From JAJEEA01 sp965116765 (GTDB lineage: Bacteria > Acidobacteriota > Vicinamibacteria > Vicinamibacterales > UBA8438), in assembly GCA_965116765.1 (NCBI GenBank), contig OZ220718.1, forward strand, positions 434,001-498,000: 64,000 nucleotides of DNA. Direction: 5' to 3'. The notes below the pieces were generated by a model. It worked only from the letters and a program-made list of their open reading frames with translations. It searched no databases and was not told the origin of the DNA. Made by a program: the position numbers and the translations under genes. Shown here piece after piece: positions 7,910 through 15,950 of the stretch (positions are counted from its first letter, which is position 1; every line of letters starts with the position of its first letter).

Positions 7910-9544
7910 TCAGGAGGCCGGCGGCCGGCAGACGAAGCTCGCGGCGTCGTCGACGTCGCCCGAGCCCGTGTACCGGGCGACCTCGGGGTAGGGGCAGACC
8001 GGGCGCGTCATCAGCACCTCGCCTTCGCGGCCGACGCGCCGGCCGACGAGGCGGTCCGGCGCCTCGCCGTTCTCGACCCACGCCACCAGGTCGGGCAGGG
8101 CGTCGATGGTGTTGACGCCGCGGCCGCCCGCGCAGTGGAACATGCCGGGGACCATGTAGAGCCGGTAGAAGTCGGCGGCGTCGGGCGTCTCGGCCAGCAC
8201 GTCCTCGTAGTAGCTCACCGCCATCAGGGGGTTGAGCGCGGTGTCCGACCAGCCGTGGTAGGTGATCATCCGGCCGCCGGCGTCGCGGAACCGGGTGAGG
8301 TCGGGGTCGGTGGCGTCGAGGATGCCGCGGATGGCGTCCATGCGGTAGGGATCCTCGTCGAAGTCGAACTCGTCGAGCGACCACTCGGGGTCGTCGCGGG
8401 TGAACGCCATGTACCGCATGAAGGTGACCCCGAAGAGCTCGAGCAGCGGCGTGCCGCCCGCGGGGTCCACGAACCAGCGGCCCCAGCCGCTCGTCCGCGA
8501 CGCGGGCCCGCCGAGGGGGTCGCCGAGCTCCGCCCCTAGCGGCTGGCCGGGGAAGTACGGCTCGCCGCGGCTGACGACGCCGCCGTAGATCTTCGCCAGC
8601 GTCTCGCTCTGCCCCTCGGTGAGGCAATCGACGCGGTCGGCGCCCTCGCACCGCGGGTAGTCGGTGCGCGGGTCGAAGCGGCACTGCCGCGGATCGTCGA
8701 TGAGGCCGTCCTCGAGGCCGTCGAGGCCGTCGCAGGCCGCGTAGACGGCCTCGCCGACCCTCGCGATCTTCTCGAGCCCGAGTGGGCTCTCGCGCATCGC
8801 CCGCGCGAACCACACGCCGCCGATCTGCGTGTTGGTGAAGTCGAGCACCGGCGCGCCGGCGACGATGCCGTCGAAGTCGTCGGGGAAGCGCTGGGCCGAC
8901 ATCAGGCCCTGCCGCCCGCCGGTCGAGCAGCCGAGCCAGTAGTCGTAGTCGGCGGGCCGGCCGTAGTACTCGGCGACGAGGGCCTTCACCTCGACCGCGG
9001 TCAGGTGGACGGCGCGGTAGGCGTAGTCGATCTCGCCGTCCCGGTTGTCGTACGCGAAGCTGGCGAGGGGATAGCGCGCCGCGTCGTGCCCGGTGTCGGT
9101 CGAGGCGGTGACCCAGCCCTCGTCCCGCAGTGCATCGTCGCGCCCCTTCACCGGCTGCTGTCCGGCGTAGCCGCCCCCGCCCCGCATGACGAACCGCCCG
9201 TTCCAGCTCGTCGGCAGGCTCGCGGCGAAGCGGATGTTGGGGCGGATCATGGCGTCGACCCAGCAGTACTCCGTGTCTTCGCCGGGGTTCATGAGCTCGG
9301 CGTCCATGACGCTGACGTCGAAGTCGGTGCGCGACAGGAACTCGGCGCAGGCCCGCGGGCCGGGGCGCGTCGTCTCGGGTAGAGCCGTCCCGCAGCCGAG
9401 TCCGGCCGCGGCGAGACCGAGCACGAGGAGCAGGCTCGCGCGCACCGTGCCCCGGAGTCTGGGCCACGCAGCGGGGCAGACCGCGGGCAGGCTCGGTCGG
9501 GTGGGAATCGGCGCCGCGGGCGACGATTGCGGAGCTGGGGTCAT
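7910..9544 (-). CDS. Tannase/feruloyl esterase family secreted hydrolase
   Basis: Probable extracytoplasmic esterase for plant phenolic esters (tannase family PF07519). The nucleophile is Ser207 in GCSTGGRQG; the calcium loop CDGLDGLEDGLIDDP and the catalytic aspartate and histidine regions (TYHGWSDTALNP and MVPGMFHCAGG) are present. The hydrophobic stretch at residues 36-50 followed by Cys51 looks like a signal sequence, possibly lipid-anchored, although GLGC is a poor lipobox; the 35 residues before it suggest the true start may be internal. Length 544 aa. The substrate cannot be told from sequence. Confidence 0.87.
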   Translation of the reverse strand: MTPAPQSSPAAPIPTRPSLPAVCPAAWPRLRGTVRASLLLVLGLAAAGLGCGTALPETTRPGPRACAEFLSRTDFDVSVMDAELMNPGEDTEYCWVDAMIRPNIRFAASLPTSWNGRFVMRGGGGYAGQQPVKGRDDALRDEGWVTASTDTGHDAARYPLASFAYDNRDGEIDYAYRAVHLTAVEVKALVAEYYGRPADYDYWLGCSTGGRQGLMSAQRFPDDFDGIVAGAPVLDFTNTQIGGVWFARAMRESPLGLEKIARVGEAVYAACDGLDGLEDGLIDDPRQCRFDPRTDYPRCEGADRVDCLTEGQSETLAKIYGGVVSRGEPYFPGQPLGAELGDPLGGPASRTSGWGRWFVDPAGGTPLLELFGVTFMRYMAFTRDDPEWSLDEFDFDEDPYRMDAIRGILDATDPDLTRFRDAGGRMITYHGWSDTALNPLMAVSYYEDVLAETPDAADFYRLYMVPGMFHCAGGRGVNTIDALPDLVAWVENGEAPDRLVGRRVGREGEVLMTRPVCPYPEVARYTGSGDVDDAASFVCRPPAS

Positions 9545-9568
9545 GTCGGTCTTCGGGCCGCGAGGACC

Positions 9569-9586
9569 ACCGGCGCATCCGCCGGT
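9569..9586 (-). terminator. Short hairpin between LOG-like gene and tannase gene
   Basis: ACCGGCG-CATC-CGCCGGT, a perfect 7-bp stem with a 4-nt loop in the 78-nt gap between two genes on the minus strand. There is no T tract, so it may pause or stabilise RNA rather than terminate. Confidence 0.35.
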
Positions 9587-9622
9587 CTCTCGTGTGCGGT
9601 GCGCCGCCCGCGAGGATCGCCC

Positions 9623-10195
9623 TCACGGGTCGGCGTGCCTGCGGCGGCGTTCGCAGGCGTCCCGCACGAAGGCCTCGACCCGGGCGAACTCGGGCTCGAC
9701 GGGAATCGCGTCCGGCAGGCCCGGCAGGTCCGCTCGCGCATCGAGCCAGGCGATCGACGGCCGTCCGTAACGTAACGCCAGCCTCGCCTCGCTCGCGGTC
9801 CCGGCGGAGCCCGGCAGGAAGATCAGGACGTCGGACGACAGCACGTTCACGTGGTTGCGCGAGCGTTCGTCGCCGCCGCGTTCTCCGAGGCGGTCGAGAT
9901 GCGTACGGATGGGGATCTCGACCCAGGGGTTGGGGTAGCCCGGGGGCGGCCGGCCCGCGGCTTCATCGGTGCCGCCGCTGCCGCTCGCCGGCAGGATGCC
10001 CACGGCGAGGCCGCGGCGGTCCGGTACGGCGACGAACGCCTCGGTGACGGCCGCCATCACCCCCGGGCCGCCGCCCGTCAGCAGGTGATAGCCGGCGCGG
10101 GCAATCCACGCGCCGACGCGCCGCGACCGTTCCGCATGCGACGCGCCGCTCGCGCCCATGACGCCGACGACGGGCCGCCGTGCAATCGCCATCAT
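9623..10195 (-). CDS. LOG/SLOG-fold family protein (TIGR00725-like)
   Basis: Small Rossmann-fold protein of the LOG/DprA-related superfamily, which includes cytokinin riboside 5'-monophosphate phosphoribohydrolases and nucleotide sensors. Visible: VVGVMGASGASHAER at the start, the phosphate loop GGGPGVMAAVTEAF and the PGSAGTASEARLAL variant of the PGGxGTxxE motif. Residues 1-190 make up the whole domain. The start is ATG 10195 or ATG 10192. The hydrolase role is uncertain because the second motif has Ser in place of the usual Gly. It lies between the tannase gene and a PDLQG-family gene. Confidence 0.72.
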   Translation of the reverse strand: MMAIARRPVVGVMGASGASHAERSRRVGAWIARAGYHLLTGGGPGVMAAVTEAFVAVPDRRGLAVGILPASGSGGTDEAAGRPPPGYPNPWVEIPIRTHLDRLGERGGDERSRNHVNVLSSDVLIFLPGSAGTASEARLALRYGRPSIAWLDARADLPGLPDAIPVEPEFARVEAFVRDACERRRRHADP

Positions 10196-10218
10196 CGAGG
10201 CAGACCGTCCGGCGCCTT

Positions 10219-11268
10219 CTACCGGTCCTGTGCCTCTCCGGCCGCCTGCCGCTCGACGTTCCTCGCCACCTCGAGGATGTGCCGGATGTCGTGGTTGCCT
10301 TCGTGGCACGCGTACTCGTAGAGAGGGCCTTCGCGCCTCATCAGCGGGAACTCCACGCTCCACGGGTGCGCCCAGGTGCTGTCGTCCTGCACCGTGAACT
10401 CGTAGCGGATCGTCTCGGCGTCGATGCGGGTGAAGCGTTCCACGACGCGCAGCGCCTCGGTCGACCCCTCGTAGTGGGTCTTCTCGTTGAAGTTGACGGT
10501 GTCCACGACGAGCGTGTCGCCCTCCCAGCGCCCGCGGGAGTCGCCGGGCCACTGCCGGATGCGCGACGGCAGGTGGGGTTGTCCGAGCGGGATGATGCGG
10601 GGCGGGTTGTTGCTCATCTCCTGCATGACGACGACGTGGTCGGGCGTCTGGAAGATCTGGAGCATGTCGTTGTACGACGGCGGCACCATCGGCGGCCCCT
10701 CGTGCCGCCACACCAGGCAGCGTTCCTGCAGCGTGCGGGTGTGGTAGCCCTCGTACGACGGCTCGTCGAGGTTGTAGACGAGATGCCGGCTGGCCTCCCG
10801 GCGCTTCGCCTCCCGCTCCACCGCCTCGGGGATGCGTGGCGGGATCCGCCCGTTCGGCGGGTCGACGATGAGCGACGTGCGCCGGGTCGAGAACGTCTTC
10901 CGCTGCTCCTCCGTCAGCCAGATGGCGTTGTCGTAGTGGATGTTCTCCTGCGTCTGGCGGGTCACCGCCCGCCGTTCCTCCTCCGTCTCGGCCCCGAGGA
11001 TGCCGCGCGCCCGCAGGGGGTCGACGCCGTCCTCGGTCACGAGGGCCGCGAGCTCGGCCGCTTCCTCCTCGGTCAGGAAAGCGCGGTCGGCCACCGTCTC
11101 CGGGCGCTCCAGCGGCGTATAGGTCGCGCTGGTCCAGATGCCCTGCAGGTCGGGGTCGCCCCAGGGCGTCCGCGCGTCGGCGCCCCCGGCCGACTGGCCC
11201 GCCGCCGCGAAGGGAAGCGCGCCCGCGATGACCGCCGCCGGCAGAGAGAGACCGTATCGTCGGCTCAT
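10219..11268 (-). CDS. Secreted PDLQG-family protein, copy 1 (function unknown)
   Basis: I do not recognise a named function. The 349-aa protein has a signal peptide (LSLPAAVIAGALPFAAAGQ) and the block structure shared by three genes here: TPWGDPDLQGIW, TPLERP, RRTSLIVDPPNGRIP, MLQIFQTPDHVVVMQE, GDSRGRWEGDTLVVDTVNF and a C-terminal LYEYACHEGN. The central ligand-like pattern and the conserved Cys-His pair suggest a compact periplasmic domain, but no catalytic motif is obvious. It is transcribed divergently from copy 2, with 156 nt between them; both may be controlled from that gap. Confidence 0.75.
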   Translation of the reverse strand: MSRRYGLSLPAAVIAGALPFAAAGQSAGGADARTPWGDPDLQGIWTSATYTPLERPETVADRAFLTEEEAAELAALVTEDGVDPLRARGILGAETEEERRAVTRQTQENIHYDNAIWLTEEQRKTFSTRRTSLIVDPPNGRIPPRIPEAVEREAKRREASRHLVYNLDEPSYEGYHTRTLQERCLVWRHEGPPMVPPSYNDMLQIFQTPDHVVVMQEMSNNPPRIIPLGQPHLPSRIRQWPGDSRGRWEGDTLVVDTVNFNEKTHYEGSTEALRVVERFTRIDAETIRYEFTVQDDSTWAHPWSVEFPLMRREGPLYEYACHEGNHDIRHILEVARNVERQAAGEAQDR

Positions 11269-11424
11269 GGCACGTCCTCCACGCGCATCGTCCACACTAC
11301 GCGCATGATGCCTTGCGCGGGCGGCGCGCGCAATACCCCGCCACGGGCCTTGCAGGCGCGACGCCAGTGGGCGATCATGCAGCCTGCGCACGCCCCGCGG
11401 CTCTCCGCAGCTCTGGAGGAATAC

Positions 11425-12408
11425 ATGGCCCAGCGATGGCTCGCCGCCCTGATCCCGATCGCCGTCGCGCTGGCGCCCGCGCCGGCCGGCGGCCAGCCGC
11501 CGCCCCAGGAACCGGCGGCGTCGGCTGTACCCCGCACGCCCTGGGGCGACCCCGACCTGCAGGGGCAGTGGAACAGCCAGACCTCGACCCCGCTCGAGCG
11601 GCCGGCCGAGGGGCCGCTCGCGGGGCGGGAGACGCTGCCGATCGAGGAGGCGGCCACCATCGAGGCGACCAACCGGGCCAACTTCGATCTGCCGCCGCCG
11701 GAGGGCAGCGTGGGCAACTACAACGCGTTCTGGCGCGACGTGGGCCGCGCCCTGCCCCGCACGTCGCTCATCGTCGATCCGCCGGACGGGCGCATCCCGG
11801 CGCTGTCGGCGGAGGGCCGCGCGAGAATCGAGGCCGAGCGCGCCGAGCGCAGCACGCGGGGGCCGTCGAACTCGCCCGACACCTACGCCGACCTCAGCCC
11901 CTGGACGCGGTGCATCTCGCGCGGGTGGAACGGCATCGGGAGCTGGTACAGCAGCAACTACCAGATCTTCCAGACCCCCGGCTACGTCGTCGTCTTCCAG
12001 GAGCTCATCCACGAGCCGCGCATCATTCCCCTCGACGGGCGCCCGCACCTGCCCGCGTCCGTCACCCAGTGGATGGGCGACTCGCGTGGCCGCTGGGAAG
12101 GGGACACCCTGGTCGTCGAGACCACCAACTTCGACCCCAAGACCAGCTACCAGGGCTCGCGCGACACCCTGCACCTGACCGAGCGCTACACGCGCGTCGA
12201 CGCCGACACCATCGACTACCGGTTCACCGTCGACGACCCCCGCACGTTCACGCGGTCGTGGACCGTGTCCCGGCCCATGACCCGGATCTCCGATCGCGTG
12301 TCGATCTTCGAGTACGCGTGCCACGAGGGCAACTACTCGATGGCCGGCATCCTCGCCGGCGCCCGCGCCGAGGAGCGGGCGGCGGAGCCGGCCGAGCCCT
12401 CGAGGTGA
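11425..12408 (+). CDS. Secreted PDLQG-family protein, copy 2
   Basis: Paralogue of the neighbouring divergent gene: signal peptide (LAALIPIAVALAPAPAGGQ), TPWGDPDLQGQWNSQT, RTSLIVDPPDGRIP, YQIFQTPGYVVVFQE, GDSRGRWEGDTLVVETTNF, and the C-terminal EYACHEGNYSMAGILAGAR. 327 aa. Start is ATG 11425 with GGAGG 7 nt upstream. It is closer to copy 3 (52737) in the C-terminal motif than to copy 1. A broken copy of its last 120 bases lies at 13340-13455, beyond the toxin-antitoxin genes. Function unknown. Confidence 0.75.
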   Translation: MAQRWLAALIPIAVALAPAPAGGQPPPQEPAASAVPRTPWGDPDLQGQWNSQTSTPLERPAEGPLAGRETLPIEEAATIEATNRANFDLPPPEGSVGNYNAFWRDVGRALPRTSLIVDPPDGRIPALSAEGRARIEAERAERSTRGPSNSPDTYADLSPWTRCISRGWNGIGSWYSSNYQIFQTPGYVVVFQELIHEPRIIPLDGRPHLPASVTQWMGDSRGRWEGDTLVVETTNFDPKTSYQGSRDTLHLTERYTRVDADTIDYRFTVDDPRTFTRSWTVSRPMTRISDRVSIFEYACHEGNYSMAGILAGARAEERAAEPAEPSR

Positions 12409-12412
12409 TCCG

Positions 12413-12928
12413 ATGCGCGGTCGGTCGGATACGATGGCGGAGTGCATGGAGACGTCGGCTGCGGGCCTGGAGGCGCGGATCGCGCAAGCCGTCGCGGACG
12501 TCGACGGGGTGGGCACGGTGGCGTTGTTCGGTTCGCACGCGACCAATCGGGCTCGCCCGGACAGCGATCTCGACGTCGCCATTCTGCCGACGAAGGCCGA
12601 CCCGGCGTGCCGTCGCAGGCTGGTGTCGCGCGCCGCCGCCGCGCTGGCCGGTCTGGCGCCCGGCGGCCGCGTCGACGTCGTGCTCGTCGACGAGGCGCCC
12701 GAGCTGCTGCGGCAGCGCATCTTCGAGCACGGCCGGCTGGTGATGCAGCGCAACCCGGCCGACTGGCGTGCGTGGCGCGTGCGGACGATGCGGGAGCACG
12801 GCGACCGCGAGCCCTATCGCCGCCTGCTCCGGAACGCCCAGGCCCGGCGACTCGCGGCGGGGAGGATCGGTGGTCGATCGGGACGTGCTCTCGACTCGCT
12901 TGAACGCGCTCGAGGGCTATCTGGCTGA
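12413..12928 (+). CDS. MntA-type nucleotidyltransferase antitoxin
   Basis: Member of the minimal nucleotidyltransferase (MNT) family; known MntA antitoxins AMPylate the partner HepT toxin. The core motif is GSHATNRARPDSDLDVAI, with the metal-binding Asp pair in DSDLD, followed by RVDVVLVDEAPELLRQRI and HGRLVMQR. I use ATG 12413, whose ribosome site GAGGTGA overlaps the stop of the PDLQG gene; ATG 12434 or 12446 are possible and would suit the family length better. The 3' end overlaps hepT by 59 nt out of frame, longer than usual. Confidence 0.85.
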   Translation: MRGRSDTMAECMETSAAGLEARIAQAVADVDGVGTVALFGSHATNRARPDSDLDVAILPTKADPACRRRLVSRAAAALAGLAPGGRVDVVLVDEAPELLRQRIFEHGRLVMQRNPADWRAWRVRTMREHGDREPYRRLLRNAQARRLAAGRIGGRSGRALDSLERARGLSG

Positions 12929-13292
12929 CCTGCGCCCGTTCGCGAGGCGTTCACGCGACGAGTTCGTGCGCGAGTCCGGTCTGCACCACCTGGCCGAGCG
13001 GCTCCTGCACCTGGCGTGCGAGTGCGTGATCGACATCGCGCACCACATCATCGCCGACGAGGGGTACCGGCAGCCGTCCACCTACCGGGATGCGATTGCG
13101 GTGCTCGCGGAGGAGGGCGTCGTCGATGACGCCCTCGCCGATCGCGTGGCGGCCTGGGTCGGCTTCCGCAACGTGCTGGCCCATGCGTATCTCGACATCG
13201 ACCACGGCCGTTCGTACGATTCCATCGAGAGCGATCTCGGCGACCTGGAAGACTTCGCCCGAGCGGTCGCGAAGCTGTTGCCGGATGTCTGA
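12870..13292 (+). CDS. HepT-type RNase toxin (DUF86)
   Basis: Ribonuclease toxin of the MntA/HepT pair, HEPN fold. The catalytic Rx4-6H motif is Arg100-x4-His105 followed by Tyr107 (FRNVLAHAY); that tyrosine is the AMPylation target in characterised HepT. The helical core LHHLAERLLHLACECVIDIAHHI is typical of DUF86. Start is GTG 12870 behind GGGAGG; longer upstream reading frames lack similarity. 140 aa. The pair seems to have been inserted between copy 2 of the PDLQG gene and a decayed duplicate of its 3' end. Confidence 0.87.
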   Translation: MVDRDVLSTRLNALEGYLADLRPFARRSRDEFVRESGLHHLAERLLHLACECVIDIAHHIIADEGYRQPSTYRDAIAVLAEEGVVDDALADRVAAWVGFRNVLAHAYLDIDHGRSYDSIESDLGDLEDFARAVAKLLPDV

Positions 13293-13339
13293 GTGGGCGC
13301 GAGACAGGTATCCGTTGGTCGACTGCTGACGTGCGCACG

Positions 13340-13455
13340 GATCGCGTGTCGATTTTCGAGTACGGGTGCACGACGGGAGCTGCTCGATGGTCGGCATCCT
13401 CGCCGGCGGCCGCGGCGAGGCACGGGCGGTGGGGCTGTTGTCACCGAGATGATCC
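13340..13455 (+). pseudogene. Decayed copy of the 3' end of the PDLQG copy-2 gene
   Basis: Bases 13340-13455 align with 12292-12411, the last codons and stop of the preceding PDLQG gene: GATCGCGTGTCGAT, TTCGAGTACG, CTCGATGG.CGGCATCCTCG, CGAG.TGATCC. One base is missing in the CCACGAGGGC region, so the copy is out of frame, and several substitutions have built up. The two copies bracket the mntA/hepT genes as imperfect direct repeats about 1.05 kb apart. I infer duplication associated with insertion of the toxin-antitoxin pair, or loss of a second full PDLQG gene. Confidence 0.75.
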
Positions 13456-13538
13456 AACCGGCGGCGAAATGGGGTAGAATACGCGCGGACGAGACTACCC
13501 GCAGTCTGGGGGCCCGGATGACCGGAGGCTTGGGGACC

Positions 13539-15950
13539 ATGCTGAGAGGTCGGCTCGTGCGGTACGCTGCCGTCTGTTTCGCAGGCATCGTCCTGTCTGC
13601 AGCCGGCGTGGAGGCGCAGCCGGCGCCGTCCGCGTCCGCCGCCGGGGCGTCCGCCTCGGAGCGGGCCGTCATCGAGCGGTACTGCGTCACCTGCCACAGC
13701 GACCGCCTGCAGACCGGCGGCCTGTCGCTCGAGGGCGTGGACCTCGCCGACGTCGCCGCCCACGCCGAGGTGTGGGAGAAGGTCGTCCGGAAGCTGCGCG
13801 CGGGCGCGATGCCTCCCCGGCCCCGGCCGCGCCCCGACGCCGAGACCCACGCGCGCCTGCTCGCCACCATCGAGACCGCCCTCGACGACGCGGCGAGGGC
13901 CAATCCCGACCCCGGCCGCACCGAGACCTTCCGGCGGCTGAACCGGACCGAGTACCAGAACGCCATCCGCGACCTGCTCGCCCTGGAGATAGACGTCACC
14001 GCGCTGCTGCCGCGGGACGACGCCGCCTTCGGGTTCGACAACGTGAACACCGGCGGGTTGTCGCCGACCCTGATGGAGCGCTATCTCGCCGCCGCCCGGA
14101 CCGTCAGCGAGCTCGCGGTGGGCAGCCGCGCCCCGGCCCCCGACAGCCGGGTGGTGATCGTGCCGGCCGACCGCACCCAGGAGGACCACGTCGACGGCCT
14201 GCCGTTCGGGACCCGCGGGGGCACCGTCGTCGAGCACGTCTTCCCGTTCGACGGCGAGTACGAGATCCAGGTGCGCCTGCAGCGCAACCGCAACGAGAAC
14301 GTCGAGGGGCTGACCGAGCCGCACGAGGTCGAGCTGACCCTCGACGGCGAGCGCCTGGGCCTGTTCACCATGGAGCCGAGCACGAACATGGTGATTCAGG
14401 CCAACGCGACGTACTACGCCGACGAGGGCATCGACAACCACCTGAACGTCCGCGTGCCGGTCACGGCGGGGCCGCACCGGGTGGGCGCCGCCTTCATCAA
14501 GAAGAACTCGGCCCTGCTCGAGACGACCCGGCAGCCCTACGACGCCCACTTCAACATGGACCGCCACCCCCGGCAGCAGCCGGCGGTGCGCACCATCTCG
14601 ATAGCGGGGCCGTTCGAGCCCACCGGCATCGGCGAGACGCCGAGCCGCGACCGCGTGTTCTCGTGCCGTCCCGCGGACGACACGGCCGAGGAGGCGGAGG
14701 CGTGCGCCGCCGCGATCGTCGCCTCGCTGGCCCGGCGCGCCTACCGGCGGCCCGTCGCCTTCGGCGACATCGAGCAGCTGACCGGCTTCTATCGCGAGGG
14801 GTACGCCGAGGGCGGGTTCGAGGCGGGGGTCGAGACGGCCTTGCGGGCCCTGCTGACGAGCCCCGAGTTCCTGTTCCGCATCGAGCGCGACCCCGCGGGG
14901 GCGGAGCCGGGCACCGCGTACCGCGTCGGCGACCTCGAGCTGGCCTCGCGCCTGTCGTTCTTCCTGTGGAGCAGCCTGCCCGACGACGAGCTGATCGACG
15001 TCGCGGCGGCGGGCCGGCTGGGCGAGCCGGATGTGCTGCGGGCCCAGGTGCGGCGCATGCTCGCCGACCCGCGGGCCGCAACGCTTACCACGAACTTCGC
15101 GTCGCAGTGGCTGCACCTGAGGAACCTCGACGCGGTCACCCCCGACGCCCGCGCCTTCCCCGACTTCGACGACAACCTGCGGCAGGGCTTCCGCACCGAG
15201 ACCCAGATGCTGTTCCGGAGCGTCGTCGACGAGGACCGCAGCGTCACGGACCTGCTCACCGCGGACTACACGTTCCTCAACGAGCGGGTCGCGACCCACT
15301 ACGGGGTGCCGGGCATCTACGGCGATCACTTCCGCCGCGTCGCCCTGCCCGCCGGCAGCCCCCGCGCGGGCGTGCTCGGCCACGGCAGCATCCTGACCGT
15401 CACGTCCTACGCCACGCGGACCTCGCCGGTGCTGCGCGGCAAGTGGATTCTCGAGAACCTGCTGGGGACGCCCCCGCCGCCCCCGCCGCCCAACGTGCCG
15501 CCCCTCGAGGAGAGCGCGTCGTCGACCGACGTCATGTCGATGCGCGAGCGGATGGTCGCGCACCGGCAGAACCCCGCCTGCGCGGTCTGCCACCGCATCA
15601 TGGACCCGGCGGGGCTGTCGATGGAGAACTTCGACGCCATCGGCCGGTGGCGCGACGCCGAGGGGGAGGGCGGGGCGGCCATCGACGCGTCGGGGAACCT
15701 GCCCGGGGGCGAGCCGTTCGACGGCGTGGCCGGTCTGCGCCGGGCCGTGCTCGACCGCCCGGAGGTGTTCGTCGGCACGGTGACCGAGAAGCTTCTGATC
15801 TATGCGCTGGGGCGCGGCATCGAGCCGGCCGACGGCCCCGCCGTCCGGGCGATAGTGGACGCGGCGTCCCGCGACGACTATCGCTTCTCTTCGCTCATAC
15901 TCGGAATCGTCGAGAGTCCGCCCTTCCAGATGAGGAGATCGCAGTCATGA
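13539..15950 (+). CDS. DUF1592/DUF1588/DUF1585 diheme-type cytochrome protein, cassette 1
   Basis: Large exported protein of the planctomycete-cytochrome family. After a signal peptide (VRYAAVCFAGIVLSAAG) comes a first haem site CVTCH (Cys49, Cys52, His53), then the DUF1587 block (FRRLNRTEYQNAIRDLLAL), DUF1595 (ARRAYRRPV), DUF1592 (SRLSFFLWSSLPDDEL), and DUF1588 with a proline run (PPPPPPPNVPPLEE) and a second haem site CAVCH (Cys681, Cys684, His685), ending in DUF1585 (KLLIYALGRGIEPADGPAVR). 803 aa. Start ATG 13539 (ATG 13518 possible). It overlaps the DUF1552 gene by four bases. Its electron partner is unknown. Confidence 0.86.
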   Translation: MLRGRLVRYAAVCFAGIVLSAAGVEAQPAPSASAAGASASERAVIERYCVTCHSDRLQTGGLSLEGVDLADVAAHAEVWEKVVRKLRAGAMPPRPRPRPDAETHARLLATIETALDDAARANPDPGRTETFRRLNRTEYQNAIRDLLALEIDVTALLPRDDAAFGFDNVNTGGLSPTLMERYLAAARTVSELAVGSRAPAPDSRVVIVPADRTQEDHVDGLPFGTRGGTVVEHVFPFDGEYEIQVRLQRNRNENVEGLTEPHEVELTLDGERLGLFTMEPSTNMVIQANATYYADEGIDNHLNVRVPVTAGPHRVGAAFIKKNSALLETTRQPYDAHFNMDRHPRQQPAVRTISIAGPFEPTGIGETPSRDRVFSCRPADDTAEEAEACAAAIVASLARRAYRRPVAFGDIEQLTGFYREGYAEGGFEAGVETALRALLTSPEFLFRIERDPAGAEPGTAYRVGDLELASRLSFFLWSSLPDDELIDVAAAGRLGEPDVLRAQVRRMLADPRAATLTTNFASQWLHLRNLDAVTPDARAFPDFDDNLRQGFRTETQMLFRSVVDEDRSVTDLLTADYTFLNERVATHYGVPGIYGDHFRRVALPAGSPRAGVLGHGSILTVTSYATRTSPVLRGKWILENLLGTPPPPPPPNVPPLEESASSTDVMSMRERMVAHRQNPACAVCHRIMDPAGLSMENFDAIGRWRDAEGEGGAAIDASGNLPGGEPFDGVAGLRRAVLDRPEVFVGTVTEKLLIYALGRGIEPADGPAVRAIVDAASRDDYRFSSLILGIVESPPFQMRRSQS

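Noticed and set aside
12768..12869. Upstream extension of the HepT frame
   Set aside because: The 34 extra residues are low-complexity and lie inside mntA; GTG 12870 has a good ribosome site.
12951..15593. Minus-strand open frame of 880 codons opposite the cassette-1 cytochrome
   Set aside because: No recognisable motifs; the plus strand has two haem sites and the full DUF series.
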